Assembly: GCF_000003605.2 (NCBI RefSeq)
Contig: NW_003144698.1
Coordinates: 1 to 61,148 of the forward strand
Direction of reading: 5' to 3'
DNA length: 61,148 nucleotides
Origin: Saccoglossus kowalevskii
Taxonomy: Eukaryota; Hemichordata; Enteropneusta; Harrimaniidae
Made by a program: the position numbers and the translations under genes. Numbering within the stretch: position 1 is the first letter of the stretch; every line of letters begins with the position of its first letter. Under the pieces are notes generated by a model that had not been told where the DNA came from, did no database searches, and saw only the letters and a list, made by a program, of their open reading frames with translations. Shown here in pieces: positions 42,421 through 55,822 of this stretch.

Positions 42421-43829
42421 AATAATCACCTCCCTGTGTTCTAATGGTCTACCCCTAAATCAGTCTATTCATATCTATATTTATATGGATAATACCAAAG
42501 AGGCATGGGAATGTCATGGGAGTGACAATAATCACCTCCCTGTGTTCTAATGGTCTACCCCTAAATCAGTCTATTCATATCTATATTTATATGGATAATA
42601 CCACAGAGGCATGGGAATGTCATGGGAATGACAATAATCACCTCCCTGTGTTCTAATGGTCTACCCCTAAATCAGTCTATTCATATCTATATTTATATGG
42701 ATAATACCACAGAGGCATGGGTATGTCATGGGAATGACAATAATCACCTCCCTGTGTTCTAATGGTCTACCCCTAAATCAGTCTATTCATATCTATATTT
42801 ATATGGATAATACCACAGAGGCATGGGTATGTCATGGGAATGACAATAATCACCTCCCTGTGTTCTAATGGTCTACCCCTAAATCAGTCTATTCATATCT
42901 ATATTTATATGGATAATACCACAGAGGCATGGGAATGTCATGGGAATGACAATAATCACCTCCCTGTGTTCTAATGGTCTACCCCTAAATCAGTCTATTC
43001 ATATCTATATTTATATGGATAATACCAAAGAGGCATGGGAATGTCATGGGAATGACAATAATCACCTCCCTGTGTTCTAATGGTCTACCCCTAAATCAGT
43101 CTATTCATATCTATATTTATATGGATAATACCATAGAGGCATGGGAATGTCATGGGAATGACAATAATCACCTCCCTGTGTTCTAATGGTCTACCCCTAA
43201 ATCAGTCTATTCATATCTATATTTATATGGATAATACCACAGAGGCATGGGAATGTCATGGGAATGACAATAATCACCTCCCTGTGTTCTAATGGTCTAC
43301 CCCTAAATCAGTCTATTCATATCTATATTTATATGGATAATACCACAGAGGCATGGGAATGTCATGGGAATGACAATAATCACCTCCCTGTGTTCTAATG
43401 GTCTACCCCTAAATCAGTCTATTCATATCTATATTTATATGGATAATACCACAGAGGCATGGGAATGTCATGGGAATGACAATAATCACCTCCCTGTGTT
43501 CTAATGGTCTACCCCTAAATCAGTCTATTCATATCTATATTTATATGGATAATACCACAGAGGCATGGGAATGTCATGGGAATGACAATAATCACCTCCC
43601 TGTGTTCTAATGGTCTACCCCTAAATCAGTCTATTCATATCTATATTTATATGGATAATACCACAGAGGCATGGGAATGTCATGGGAATGACAATAATCA
43701 CCTCCCTGTGTTCTAATGGTCTACCCCTAAATCAGTCTATTCATATCTATATTTATATGGATAATACCACAGAGGCATGGGAATGTCATGGGAATGACAA
43801 TAATCACCTCCCTATGTTTTAATGGTCTA

Positions 43830-44400
43830 CCCCTAAATCAGTCTATTCATATCTATATTTATATGGATAATACCAAAGAGGCATGGGAATATCATGGGAA
43901 TGACAATAATCACCTCCCTGTGTTCTAATGGTCTACCCCTAAATCAGTCTATTCATATCTATATTTATATGGATAATACCAAAGAGGCATGGGAATGTCA
44001 TGGGAATGACAATAATCACCTCCCTATGTTTTAATGGTCTACCTCTAAACCAGTCTATTCATATCTATATTTATATGGATAATACCAAAGAAGCATGGGT
44101 ATGTCATGGGAATGACAATAATCACCTCCCTATGTTTTAATGGTCTACCCCTAAATCAGTCTATTCATATCTATATTTATATGGATAATACCAAAGAGGC
44201 ATGGGAATGTCATGGGAATGACAATAATCACCTCCCTATGTTTTAATGGTCTACCCCTAAATCAGTCTATTCATATCTATATTTATATGGATAATACCAA
44301 AGAGGCATGGGAATATCATGGGAATGACAATAATCAGCTCACTGTGTTCTAATGGTCTACCCCTAAATCAGTCTATTCATATCTATATTTATATGGATAA
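43830..44400 (+). repeat. Higher-order block B, copy 2
   Basis: Same marker series as 29945-30515, including the doubly substituted TCTACCTCTAAACCAG and the rare AATCAGCTCACTG. Flanking monomers differ on both sides, so the shared block is about 570 bp. Confidence 0.85.
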
Positions 44401-47228
44401 TACCAAAGAGGCATGGGAATGTCATGGGAATGACAATAATCACCTCCCTGTGTTTTAATGGTCTACCCCTAAATCAGTCTATTCATATCTATATTTATAT
44501 GGATAATACCATAGAGGCATGGGAATGTCATGGGAATGACAATAATCACCTCCCTGTGTTCTAATGGTCTACCCCTAAATCAGTCTATTCATATCTATAT
44601 TTATATGGATAATACCATAGAGGCATGGGAATGTCATGGGAATGACAATAATCACCTCCCTGTGTTTTAATGGTCTACCCCTAAATCAGTCTATTCATAT
44701 CTATATTTATATGGATAATACCATAGAGGCATGGGAATGTCATGGGAATGACAATAATCACCTCCCTATGTTTTAATGGTCTACCCCTAAATCAGTCTAT
44801 TCATATCTATATTTATATGGATAATGCCAAAGAGGCATGGGTATGTCATGGGAATGACAATAATCACCTCCCTGTGTTTTAATGGTCTACCCCTAAATCA
44901 GTCTATTCATATCTATATTTATATGGATAATACCATAGAGGCATGGGAATGTCATGGGAATGACAATAATCACCTCCCTGTGTTTTAATGGTCTACCCCT
45001 AAATCAGTCTATTCATATCTATATTTATATGGATAATACCAAAGAGGCATGGGAATGTCATGGGAATGACAATAATCACCTCCCTGTGTTTTAATGGTCT
45101 ACCCCTAAATCAGTCTATTCATATCTATATTTATATGGATAAGACCATAGAGGCATGGGAATGTCATGGGAATGACAATAATCACCTCCCTGTGTTCTAA
45201 TGGTCTACCCCTAAATCAGTCTATTCTTATCTATATTTATATGGATAATACCATAGAGGCATGGGTATGTCATGGGAATGACAATAATCACCTCCCTGTG
45301 TTTTAATGGTCTACCCCTAAATCAGTCTATTCATATCTATATTTATATGGATAATACCAAAGAGGCATGGGAATGTCATGGGAATGACAATAATCACCTC
45401 CCTGTGTTCTAATGGTCTACCCCTAAATCAGTCTATTCATATCTATATTTATATGGATAATACCATAGAGGCATGGGAATGTCATGGGAATGACAATAAT
45501 CACCTCCCTATGTTTTAATGGTCTACCCCTAAATCAGTCTATTCTTATCTATATTTATATGGATAATACCAAAGAGGCATGGGAATGTCATGGGAATGAC
45601 AATAATCACCTCCCTGTGTTCTAATAGTCTACCCCTAAATCAGTCTATTCATATCTATATTTATATGGATAATACCAAAGAGGCATGGGTATGTCATGGG
45701 AATGACAATAATCACCTCCCTGTGTTCTAATGGTCTACCCCTAAATCAGTCTATTCATATCTATATTTATATGGATAATACCACAGAGGCATGGGAATGT
45801 CATGAGAATGACAATAATCACCTCCCTGTGTTTTAATGGTCTACCCCTAAATCAGTCTATTCATATCTATATTTATATGGATAATACCCATAGAGGCATG
45901 GGAATGTCATGGGAATGACAATAATCACCTCCCTGTGTTTTAATGGTCTACCCCTAAATCAGTCTATTCATATCTATATTTATATGGATAATACCAAAGA
46001 GGCATGGGAATGTCATGGGAATGACAATAATCACCTCCCTGTGTTTTAATGGTCTACCCCTAAATCAGTCTATTCATATCTATATTTATATGGATAATAC
46101 CATAGAGGCATGGGAATGTCATGGGAATGACAATAATCACCTCCCTGTGTTTTAATGGTCTACCCCTAAATCAGTCTATTCATATCTATATTTATATGGA
46201 TAATACCATAGAGGCATGGGAATGTCATGGGAATGACAATAATCACCTCCCTGTGTTTTAATGGTCTACCCCTAAATCAGTCTATTCATATCTATATTTA
46301 TATGGATAATACCAAAGAGGCATGGGAATGTCATGGGAATGACAATAATCACCTCCCTGTGTTTTAATGGTCTACCCCTAAATCAGTCTATTCATATCTA
46401 TATTTATATGGATAATACCATAGAGGCATGGGAATGTTATGGGAATGACAATAATCACCTCCCTGTGTTCTAATGGTCTACCCCTAAATCAGTCTATTCA
46501 TATCTATATTTATATGGATAAGACCATAGAGGCATGGGAATGTCATGGGAATGACAATAATCACCTCCCTGTGTTTTAGTGGTCTACCCCTAAATCAGTC
46601 TATTCATATCTATATTTATATGGATAATACCATAGAGGCATGGGAATGTTATGGGAATGACAATAATCACCTCCCTGTGTTCTAATGGTCTACCCCTAAA
46701 TCAGTCTATTCATATCTATATTTATATGGATAAGACCATAGAGGCATGGGAATGTCATGGGAATGACAATAATCACCTCCCTGTGTTTTAATGGTCTACC
46801 CCTAAATCAGTCTATTCATATCTATATTTATAAGGATAATACCATAGAGGCATGGGAATGTCATGGGAATGACAATAATCACCTCCCTGTGTTTTAATGG
46901 TCTACCCCTAAATCAGTCTATTCATATCTATATTTATAAGGATAATACCATAGAGGCATGGGAATGTCATGGGAATGACAATAATCACCTCCCTGTGTTT
47001 TAATGGTCTACCCCTAAATCAGTCTATTCATATCTATATTTATATGGATAATACCATAGAGGCATGGGAATGTCATGGGAATGACAATAATCACCTCCCT
47101 GTGTTTTAATGGTCTACCCCTAAATCAGTCTATTCATATCTATATTTATATGGATAATACCAAAGAGGCATGGGAATGTCATGGGAATGACAATAATCAC
47201 CTCCCTGTGTTTTAATGGTCTACCCCTA

Positions 47229-47840
47229 AATCAGTCTATTCATATCTATATTTATAAGGATAATACCATAGAGGCATGGGAATGTCATGGGAATGACAAT
47301 AATCACCTCCCTGTGTTTTAATGGTCTACCCCTAAATCAGTCTATTCATATCTATATTTATAAGGATAATACCATAGAGGCATGGGAATGTCATGGGAAT
47401 GACAATAATCACCTCCCTGTGTTTTAATGGTCTACCCCTAAATCAGTCTATTCATATCTATATTTATATGGATAATACCAAAGAGGCATGGGAATGACAT
47501 GGGAATGACAATAATCACCTCCCTGTGTTTTAATGGTCTACCCCTAAACCAGTCTATTCATATCTATATTTATAAGGATAATACCATAGAGGCATGGGAA
47601 TGTCATGGGAATGACAATAATCACCTCCCTGTGTTTTAATGGTCTACCCCTAAATCAGTCTATTCATATCTATATTTATAAGGATAATACCATAGAGGCA
47701 TGGGAATGTCATGGGAATGACAATAATCACCTCCCTATGTTTTAATGGTCTACCCCTAAATCAGTCTATTCTTATCTATATTTATATGGATAATACCAAA
47801 GAGGCATGGGAATGTCATGGGAATGACAATAATCACCTCC
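47229..47840 (+). repeat. Higher-order block D, copy 2
   Basis: Counterpart of 26041-26640. At the place of the deletion it reads CATGGGAATGACATGGGAATGA, a perfect 11 bp direct repeat, whereas the usual monomer has one mismatch between the two halves. Confidence 0.8.
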
Positions 47841-47934
47841 CTGTGTTTTAATGGTCTACCCCTAAATCAGTCTATTCATATCTATATTTATATGGATAAT
47901 ACCAAAGAGGAATGGGAATGTCATGGGAATGACA

Positions 47935-48085
47935 ATAATCACCTCCTGTGTTTAATGGTCTACCCCTAAATCAGTCTATTCATATCTATATTTATATGGA
48001 TATACACAGAGGCATGAGAATGTCATGGGAATGACATATCACTCCTGTGTTTTAATGGTCTACCCCTAAATCAGTCTATCATATC
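47935..48085. other. Indel cluster 5
   Basis: ACCTCCTGTGTTTAATGG, GGATATACACAGAGG, GACATATCACTCCTGTG and GTCTATCATATC: many single-base losses across one and a half monomers. Confidence 0.7.
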
Positions 48086-50174
48086 TATATTTATAAGGAT
48101 AATACCACAGAGGCATGGGTATGTCATGGGAATGACAATAATCACCTCCCTGTGTTCTAATGGTCTACCCCTAAATCAGTCTATTCATATCTATATTTAT
48201 AAGGATAATACCACAGAGGCATGGGTATGTCATGGGAATGACAATAATCACCTCCCTGTGTTCTAATGGTCTACCCCTAAATCAGTCTATTCATATCTAT
48301 ATTTATATGGATAATACCACAGAGGCATGGGAATGTCATGGGAATGACAATAATCACCTCCCTGTGTTCTAATGGTCTACCCCTAAATCAGTCTATTCAT
48401 ATCTATATTTATATGGATAATACCACAGAGGCATGGGAATGTCATGGGAATGACAATAATCACCTCCCTGTGTTCTAATGGTCTACCCCTAAATCAGTCT
48501 ATTCATATCTATATTTATATGGATAATACCACAGAGGCATGGGAATGTCATGGGAATGACAATAATCACCTCCCTGTGTTCTAATGGTCTACCCCTAAAT
48601 CAGTCTATTCATATCTATATTTATATGGATAATACCACAGAGGCATGGGAATGTCATGGGAATGACAAAATTCACCTCCCTATGTTTTAATGGTCTACCC
48701 CTAAACCAGTCTATTCATATCTATATTTATATGGATAATACCTTAGAGGCATGGGTATGTCATGGGAATGACAATAATCACCTCCCTGTGTTTTAATGGT
48801 CTGCCCCTAAATCAGTCTATTCTTATCTATATTTATATGGATAATACCAAAGAGGCATGGGAATGTCATGGGAATGACAATAATCACCTCCCTGTGTTTT
48901 AATGGTCTACCCCTAAATCAGTCTATTCATATCTATATTTATATGGATAATACCATAGAGGCATGGGTATGTCATGGGAATGACAATAATCACCTCCCTG
49001 TGTTTTAATGGTCTACCCCTAAATCAGTCTATTCATATCTATATTTATATGGATAATACCACAGAGGCATGGGTATGTCATGGGAATGACAATAATCACC
49101 TCCCTGTGTTTTAATGGTCTACCCCTAAATCAGTCTATTCATATCTATATTTATATGGATAATACCACAGAGGCATGGGAATGTCATGGGAATGACAATA
49201 ATCACCTCCCTGTGTTCTAATGGTCTACCCCTAAATCAGTCTATTCATATCTATATTTATATGGATAATACCAAAGAGGCATGGGAATGTCATGGGAATG
49301 ACAATAATCACCTCCCTGTGTTCTAATGGTCTACCCCTAAATCAGTCTATTCATATCTATATTTATATGGATAATACCACAGAGGCATGGGAATGTCATG
49401 GGAATGACAATAATCACCTCCCTGTGTTCTAATGGTCTACCCCTAAATCAGTCTATTCATATCTATATTTATATGGATAATACCAAAGAGGCATGGGAAT
49501 GTCATGGGAATGACAATAATCACCTCCCTGTGTTTTAATGGTCTACCCCTAAATCAGTCTATTCATATCTATATTTATATGGATAATACCACAGAGGCAT
49601 GGGAATATCATGGGAATGACAATAATCACCTCCCTGTGTTTTAATGGTCTACCCCTAAATCAGTCTATTCATATCTATATTTATATGGATAATACCACAG
49701 AGGCATGGGTATGTCATGGGAATGACAATAATCACCTCCCTGTGTTCTAATGGTCTACCCCTAAATCAGTCTATTCATATCTATATTTATATGGATAATA
49801 CCAAAGAGGCATGGGAATGTCATGGGAATGACAATAATCACCTCCCTGTGTTTTAATGGTCTACCCCTAAATCAGTCTATTCATATCTATATTTATATGG
49901 ATAATACCATAGAGGCATGGGAATGTCATGGGAATGACAATAATCACCTCCCTGTGTTCTAATGGTCTACCCCTAAATCAGTCTATTCATATCTATATTT
50001 ATATGGATAATACCATAGAGGCATGGGAATGTCATGGGAATGACAATAATCACCTCCCTGTGTTCTAATGGTCTACCCCTAAATCAGTCTATTCATATCT
50101 ATATTTATATGGATAATACCAAAGAGGCATGGGTATGTCATGGGAATGACAATAATCACCTCCCTGTGTTCTAA

Positions 50175-50200
50175 TGGTCTACCCAAATAAGATCAGTCTA
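50175..50200 (+). repeat. Rearranged monomer start
   Basis: TCTACCCAAATAAGATCAG replaces TCTACCCCTAAATCAG, a small complex insertion/substitution found only here. The rest of the monomer is normal. Confidence 0.75.
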
Positions 50201-50639
50201 TTCATATCTATATTTATATGGATAATACCACAGAGGCATGGGAATGTCATGGGAATGACAATAATCACCTCCCTGTGTTTTAATGGTCTACCCCTAAATC
50301 AGTCTATTCATATCTATATTTATATGGATAATACCATAGAGCCATGGGAATGTCATGGGAATGACAATAATCACCTCCCTGTGTTTTAATGGTCTACCCC
50401 TAAATCAGTCTATTCATATCTATATTTATATGGATAATACCAAAGAGGCATGGGAATGTCATGGGAATGACAATAATCACCTCCCTGTGTTTTAATGGTC
50501 TACCCCTAAATCAGTCTATTCATATCTATATTTATATGGATAATACCAAAGAGGCATGGGAATGTCATGAGAATGACAATAATCACCTCCCTGTGTTTTA
50601 ATGGTCTGCCCCTAAATCAGTCTATTCATATCTATATTT

Positions 50640-52440
50640 ATATGGATAATACCATAGAGGCATGGGAATGTCATGGGAATGACAATAATCACCTCCCTGT
50701 GTTTTAATGGTCTACCCCTAAATCAGTCTATTCTTATCTATATTTATATGGATAATACCATAGAGGCATGGGAATGTCATGGGAATGACAATAATCACCT
50801 CCCTGTGTTTTAATGGTCTACCCCTAAATCAGTCTATTCTTATCTATATTTATATGGATAATACCATAGAGGCATGGGAATGTCATGGGAATGACAATAA
50901 TCACCTCCCTGTGTTTCTAATGGTCTACCCCTAAATCAGTCTATTCTTATCTATATTTATATGGATAATACCATAGAGGCATGGGAATGTCATGGGAATG
51001 ACAATAATCACCTCCCTGTGTTCTAATGGTCTACCCCTAAATCAGTCTATTCATATCTATATTTATATGGATAAGACCATAGAGGCATGGGAATGTCATG
51101 GGAATGACAATAATCACCTCCCTGTGTTTTAATGGTCTACCCCTAAATCAGTCTATTCATATCTATATTTATATGGATAATACCAAAGAGGCATGGGAAT
51201 GTCATGGGAATGACAATAATCACCTCCCTGTGTTTTAATGGTCTACCCCTAAATCAGTCTATTCATATCTATATTTATATGGATAATACCACAGAGGCAT
51301 GGGAATGTCATGGGAATGACAATAATCACCTCCCTGTGTTCTAATGGTCTACCCCTAAATCAGTCTATTCATATCTATATTCATATGGATAATACCATAG
51401 AGGCATGGGAATGACATGTGAATGACAATAATCACCTCCCTGTGTTTTAATGGTCTACCCCTAAATCAGTCTATTCTTATCTATATTTATATGGATAATA
51501 CCATAGAGGCATGGGAATGTCATGGGAATGACAATAATCACCTCCCTGTGTTTTAATGGTCTACCCCTAAATCAGTCTATTCTTATCTATATTTATATGG
51601 ATAATACCATAGAGGCATGGGAATGTCATGGGAATGACAATAATCACCTCCCTGTGTTTTAATGGTCTACCCCTAAATCAGTCTATTCTTATCTATATTT
51701 ATATGGATAATACCATAGAGGCATGGGAATGTCATGGGAATGACAATAATCACCTCCCTGTGTTCTAATGGTCTACCCCTAAATCAGTCTATTCATATCT
51801 ATATTTATATGGATAAGACCATAGAGGCATGGGAATGTCATGGGAATGACAATAATCACCTCCCTGTGTTTTAATGGTCTACCCCTAAATCAGTCTATTC
51901 ATATCTATATTTATATGGATAATACCAAAGAGGCATGGGAATGTCATGGGAATGACAATAATCACCTCCCTGTGTTTTAATGGTCTACCCCTAAATCAGT
52001 CTATTCATATCTATATTTATATGGATAATACCACAGAGGCATGGGAATGTCATGGGAATGACAATAATCACCTCCCTGTGTTCTAATGGTCTACCCCTAA
52101 ATCAGTCTATTCATATCTATATTCATATGGATAATACCATAGAGGCATGGGAATGACATGTGAATGACAATAATCACCTCCCTGTGTTTTAATGGTCTAC
52201 CCCTAAATCAGTCTATTTCTTATCTATATTTTATATGGATAATACCATAGAGGCATGGGAATGTCATGGGAATGACATAATCACCTCCCTGTGTTTAATG
52301 GTCTACCCCTAATCAGTCTATTCTTATCTATATTTATATGGATATACCATAGAGGCATGGGAATGTCATGGGAATGACATATCACCTCCCTGTGTTCTAA
52401 TGGTCTACCCTAAATCAGTCTATCATATCTATATTTATAT
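50640..52440 (+). repeat. Tandem 7-mer higher-order repeat (742 bp unit, about 2.4 copies)
   Basis: The unit is one ATTCATATGG/GACATGTGAATG monomer, three TTCTTATC monomers, one ATAAGACC monomer, one CCAAAGAG and one CCACAGAG monomer. TCATATGG recurs at 51381 and 52123, and ATAAGACC at 51071 and 51813; both are exactly 742 = 7x106. The first unit lacks the ATTCATATGG monomer variant. The last unit is broken by an indel cluster at 52.2-52.4 kb. Confidence 0.85.
52210..52435. other. Indel cluster 6
   Basis: CTATTTCTTATCTATATTTT, GACATAATCACC, GTGTTTAATGG, CCCCTAATCAG, GGATATACC, GACATATCACC, CTACCCTAAATC and GTCTATCATATC. It falls in the third 7-mer unit, so the end of that higher-order repeat may be an assembly join. 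Confidence 0.7.
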
Positions 52441-52816
52441 GGATAATACCATAGAGGCATGGGAATGTCATGGGAATGACAATAATTACCTCTCTGTGTT
52501 TTAATGGTCTACCCCTAAATCAGTCTATTCATATCTATATTTATATGGATAATACCATGGAGGCACGGGAATGTCATGGGAATGACAATAATCACCTCCC
52601 TGTGTTCTAATGGTCTACCCCTAAATCAGTCTATTCATATCTATATTTATATGGATAATACCAAAGAGGCATGGGTATGTCATGGGAATGACAATAATCA
52701 CCTCCCTGTGTTCTAATGGTCTACCCCTAAATCAGTCTATTCATATCTATATTTATATGGATAATACCATAGAGGCATGGGAATGTCATGGGAATGACAA
52801 TAATCACCTCCCTGTG

Positions 52817-53095
52817 TTTTAATGGTCTACCCCGAAATCAGTCTATTCATATCTATATTTATATGGATAATACCATAGAGGCATGGGAATGTCATGGGAA
52901 TGACAATAATCACCTCCCTGTGTTCTAATGGTCTACCCCTAAATCAGTCTATTCTTATATATATTTATATGGATAATACCACAGAGGCATTGGTATGTCA
53001 TGGGAATGACAATAATCACCTCCCTGTGTTCTAATGGTCTACCCCTAAATCTGTCTATTCATATCTATATTTATATGGATAATACCATAGAGGCA
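52817..53095 (+). repeat. Higher-order block E, copy 2
   Basis: Carries the same four rare markers as 29190-29475. The copies diverge after AAATCTGTC (GGCATGTGTATG here, GGCATGGGTATG in copy 1). Confidence 0.8.
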
Positions 53096-53719
53096 TGTGT
53101 ATGTCATGGGAATGACAATAATCACCTCCCTGTGTTCTAATGGTCTACCCCTAAATCAGTCTATTCATATCTATATTTATATGGATAATACCATAGAGGC
53201 ATGGGAATGTCATGGGAATGACAATAATCACCTCCCTGTGTTCTAATGGTCTACCCCTAAATCAGTCTATTCATATCTATATTTATATGGATAATACCAA
53301 AGAGGCATGGGAATATCATGGGAATGACAATAATCACCTCCCTGTGTTTTAATGGTCTACCCCTAAATCAGTCTATTCATATCTATATTTATATGGATAA
53401 TACCAAAGAGGCATGGGAATGTCATGGGAATGACAATAATCACCTCCCTGTGTTCTAATGGTCTACCCCTAAATCAGTCTATTCATATCTATATTTATAT
53501 GGATAATACCATAGAGGCATGGGAATGTCATGGGAATGACAATAATCACCTCCCTGTGTTTTAATGGTCTACCCCTAAATCAGTCTATTCATATCTATAT
53601 TTATATGGATAATACCAAAGAGGCATGGGAATGTCATGGGAATGACAATAATCACCTCCCTGTGTTCTAATGGTCTACCCCTAAATCAGTCTATTCATAT
53701 CTATATTTATATGGATAAT

Positions 53720-53799
53720 ACCATAGAGGCATGGGAATGTCATGGGAATGACAATAATCACCATAGAGGCATGGGAATGTCATGGGAATGACAATAATC
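53720..53799 (+). repeat. 40 bp sub-monomer tandem duplication (standard monomer type)
   Basis: CCATAGAGGCATGGGAATG occurs at 53721 and again at 53761, with the same breakpoints as the event at 11.2 kb but in a monomer of a different variant type. That argues for a second, independent event. Confidence 0.9.
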
Positions 53800-54494
53800 A
53801 CCTCCCTGTGTTCTAATGGTCTACCCCTAAATCAGTCTATTCATATCTATATTTATATGGATAATACCAAAGAGGCATGGGAATGCCATGGGAATGACAA
53901 TAATCACCTCCCTGTGTTTTAATGGTCTACCCCTAAATCAGTCTATTCATATCTATATTTATAAGGATAATACCAAAGAGGCATGGGAATGTCATGGGAA
54001 TGACAATAATCACCTCCCTGTGTTCTAATGGTCTACCCCTAAATCAGTCTATTCATATCTATATTTATATGGATAATACCAAAGAGGCATGGGAATGTCA
54101 TGGGAATGACAATAATCACCTCCCTGTGTTTTAATGGTCTACCCCTAAATCAGTCTATTCATATCTATATTTATATGGATAATACCAAAGAGGCATGGGA
54201 ATGTCATGGGAATGACAATAATCACCTCCCTGTGTTCTAATGGTCTACCCCTAAATCAGTCTATTCATATCTATATTTATATGGATAATACCATAGAGGC
54301 ATGGGAATGTCATGGGAATGACAATAATCACCTCCCTGTGTTCTAATGGTCTACCCCTAAACCAGTCTATTCATATCTATATTTATATGGATAATACCAT
54401 AGAGGCATGGGAATGTCATGGGAATGACAATAATCACCTCCCTGTGTTTTAATGGTCTACCCCTAAATCAGTCTATTCATATCTATATTTATAT

Positions 54495-54540
54495 GGATAA
54501 TACCATAGAGGCATGGGAATGACAATAATCACCTCCCTGT
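54495..54540 (+). repeat. Second monomer shortened by the same 11 bp
   Basis: A CCATAGAG monomer with a single CATGGGAATG word. The surrounding markers differ from those at 26.3 kb, so it is probably an independent collapse of the internal 11 bp duplication. Confidence 0.8.
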
Positions 54541-55697
54541 GTTTTAATGGTCTACCCCTAAATCAGTCTATTCATATCTATATTTATATGGATAATACCA
54601 AAGAGGCATGGGAATGTCATGGGAATGACAATAATCACCTCCCTGTGTTCTAATGGTCTACCCCTAAATCAGTCTATTCATATCTATATTTATATGGATA
54701 ATACCATAGAGGCATGGGAATGTCATGGGAATGACAATAATCACCTCCCTGTGTTCTAATGGTCTACCCCTAAATCAGTCTATTCATATCTATATTTATA
54801 TGGATAATACCATAGAGGCATGGGAATGTCATGGGAATGACAATAATCACCTCCCTGTGTTTTAATGGTCTACCCCTAAATCAGTCTATTCATATCTATA
54901 TTTATATGGATAATACCATAGAGGCATGGGAATGTCATGGGAATGACAATAATCACCTCCCTGTGTTCTAATGGTCTACCCCTAAATCAGTCTATTCATA
55001 TCTATATTTATATGGATAATACCATAGAGGCATGGGAATGTCATGGGAATGACAATAATCACCTCCCTGTGTTCTAATGGTCTACCCCTAAATCAGTCTA
55101 TTCATATCTATATTTATATGGATAATACCATAGAGGCATGGGAATGTCATGGGAATGACAATAATCACCTCCCTGTGTTTTAATGGTCTACCCCTAAATC
55201 AGTCTATTCATATCTATATTTATATGGATAATACCACAGAGGCATGGGAATGTCATGGGAATGACAATAATCACCTCCCTGTGTTTTAATGGTCTACCCC
55301 TAAATCAGTCTATTCATATCTATATTTATATGGATAATACCATAGAGGCATGTGTATGTCATGGGAATGACAATAATCACCTCCCTGTGTTTTAATGGTC
55401 TACCCCTAAATCAGTCTATTCATATCTATATTTATATGGATAATACCACAGAGGCATGTGTATGACATGGGAATGACAATAATCACCTCCCTGTGTTCTA
55501 ACGGTCTACCCCTAAATCAGTCTATTCATATGTATATTTATATGGATAATACCACAGAGGCATGGGAATGTCATGGGAATGACAATAATCACCTCCCTGT
55601 GTTTTAATGGTCTACCCCTAAATCAGTCTATTCATATCTATATTTTATATGGATAATTACCATAAGGCATGGGAATGTCATGGGAATGACAATAATC

Positions 55698-55715
55698 GCA
55701 TTGAGCGCAACGCAA
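55698..55715 (+). other. lac promoter/vector-like fragment, left piece
   Basis: Eighteen bases, GCATTGAGCGCAACGCAA, match the region upstream of the E. coli lac promoter carried by pUC/M13-type vectors at 17 of 18 positions (recalled sequence). Nothing like it occurs elsewhere in the array, and it replaces monomer bases after AATAATC. It most likely reflects cloning-vector sequence in the assembly. Confidence 0.75.
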
Positions 55716-55802
55716 GGTATACGAGTAAATCAGTCTATTCATATCTATATTATATGGATAATACCATAGAGGCATGGGAATGTCATGGGAATGACAATAA
55801 TC

Positions 55803-55822
55803 ACAATTTCACACAGGAAACA
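55803..55822 (+). other. lacZ leader/vector-like fragment, right piece
   Basis: The 20 bases ACAATTTCACACAGGAAACA equal the lacZ leader with its AGGA ribosome-binding site, next to the M13 reverse-primer site in common cloning vectors. The distance from the left piece (GCGCAACGCA at 55705 to CAATTTCACA at 55804) is 99 nt; in the native lac sequence, as I recall it, it is 100. The bases between are satellite, so this looks like a mosaic consensus. Confidence 0.85.

Noticed and set aside
55698-55822. Functional bacterial lac promoter or a transgene insertion
   Set aside because: The -35, -10 and operator sequence between the two lac-like pieces is replaced by satellite, and the native spacing is kept within 1 nt. 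Assembly mosaic is the simpler reading.
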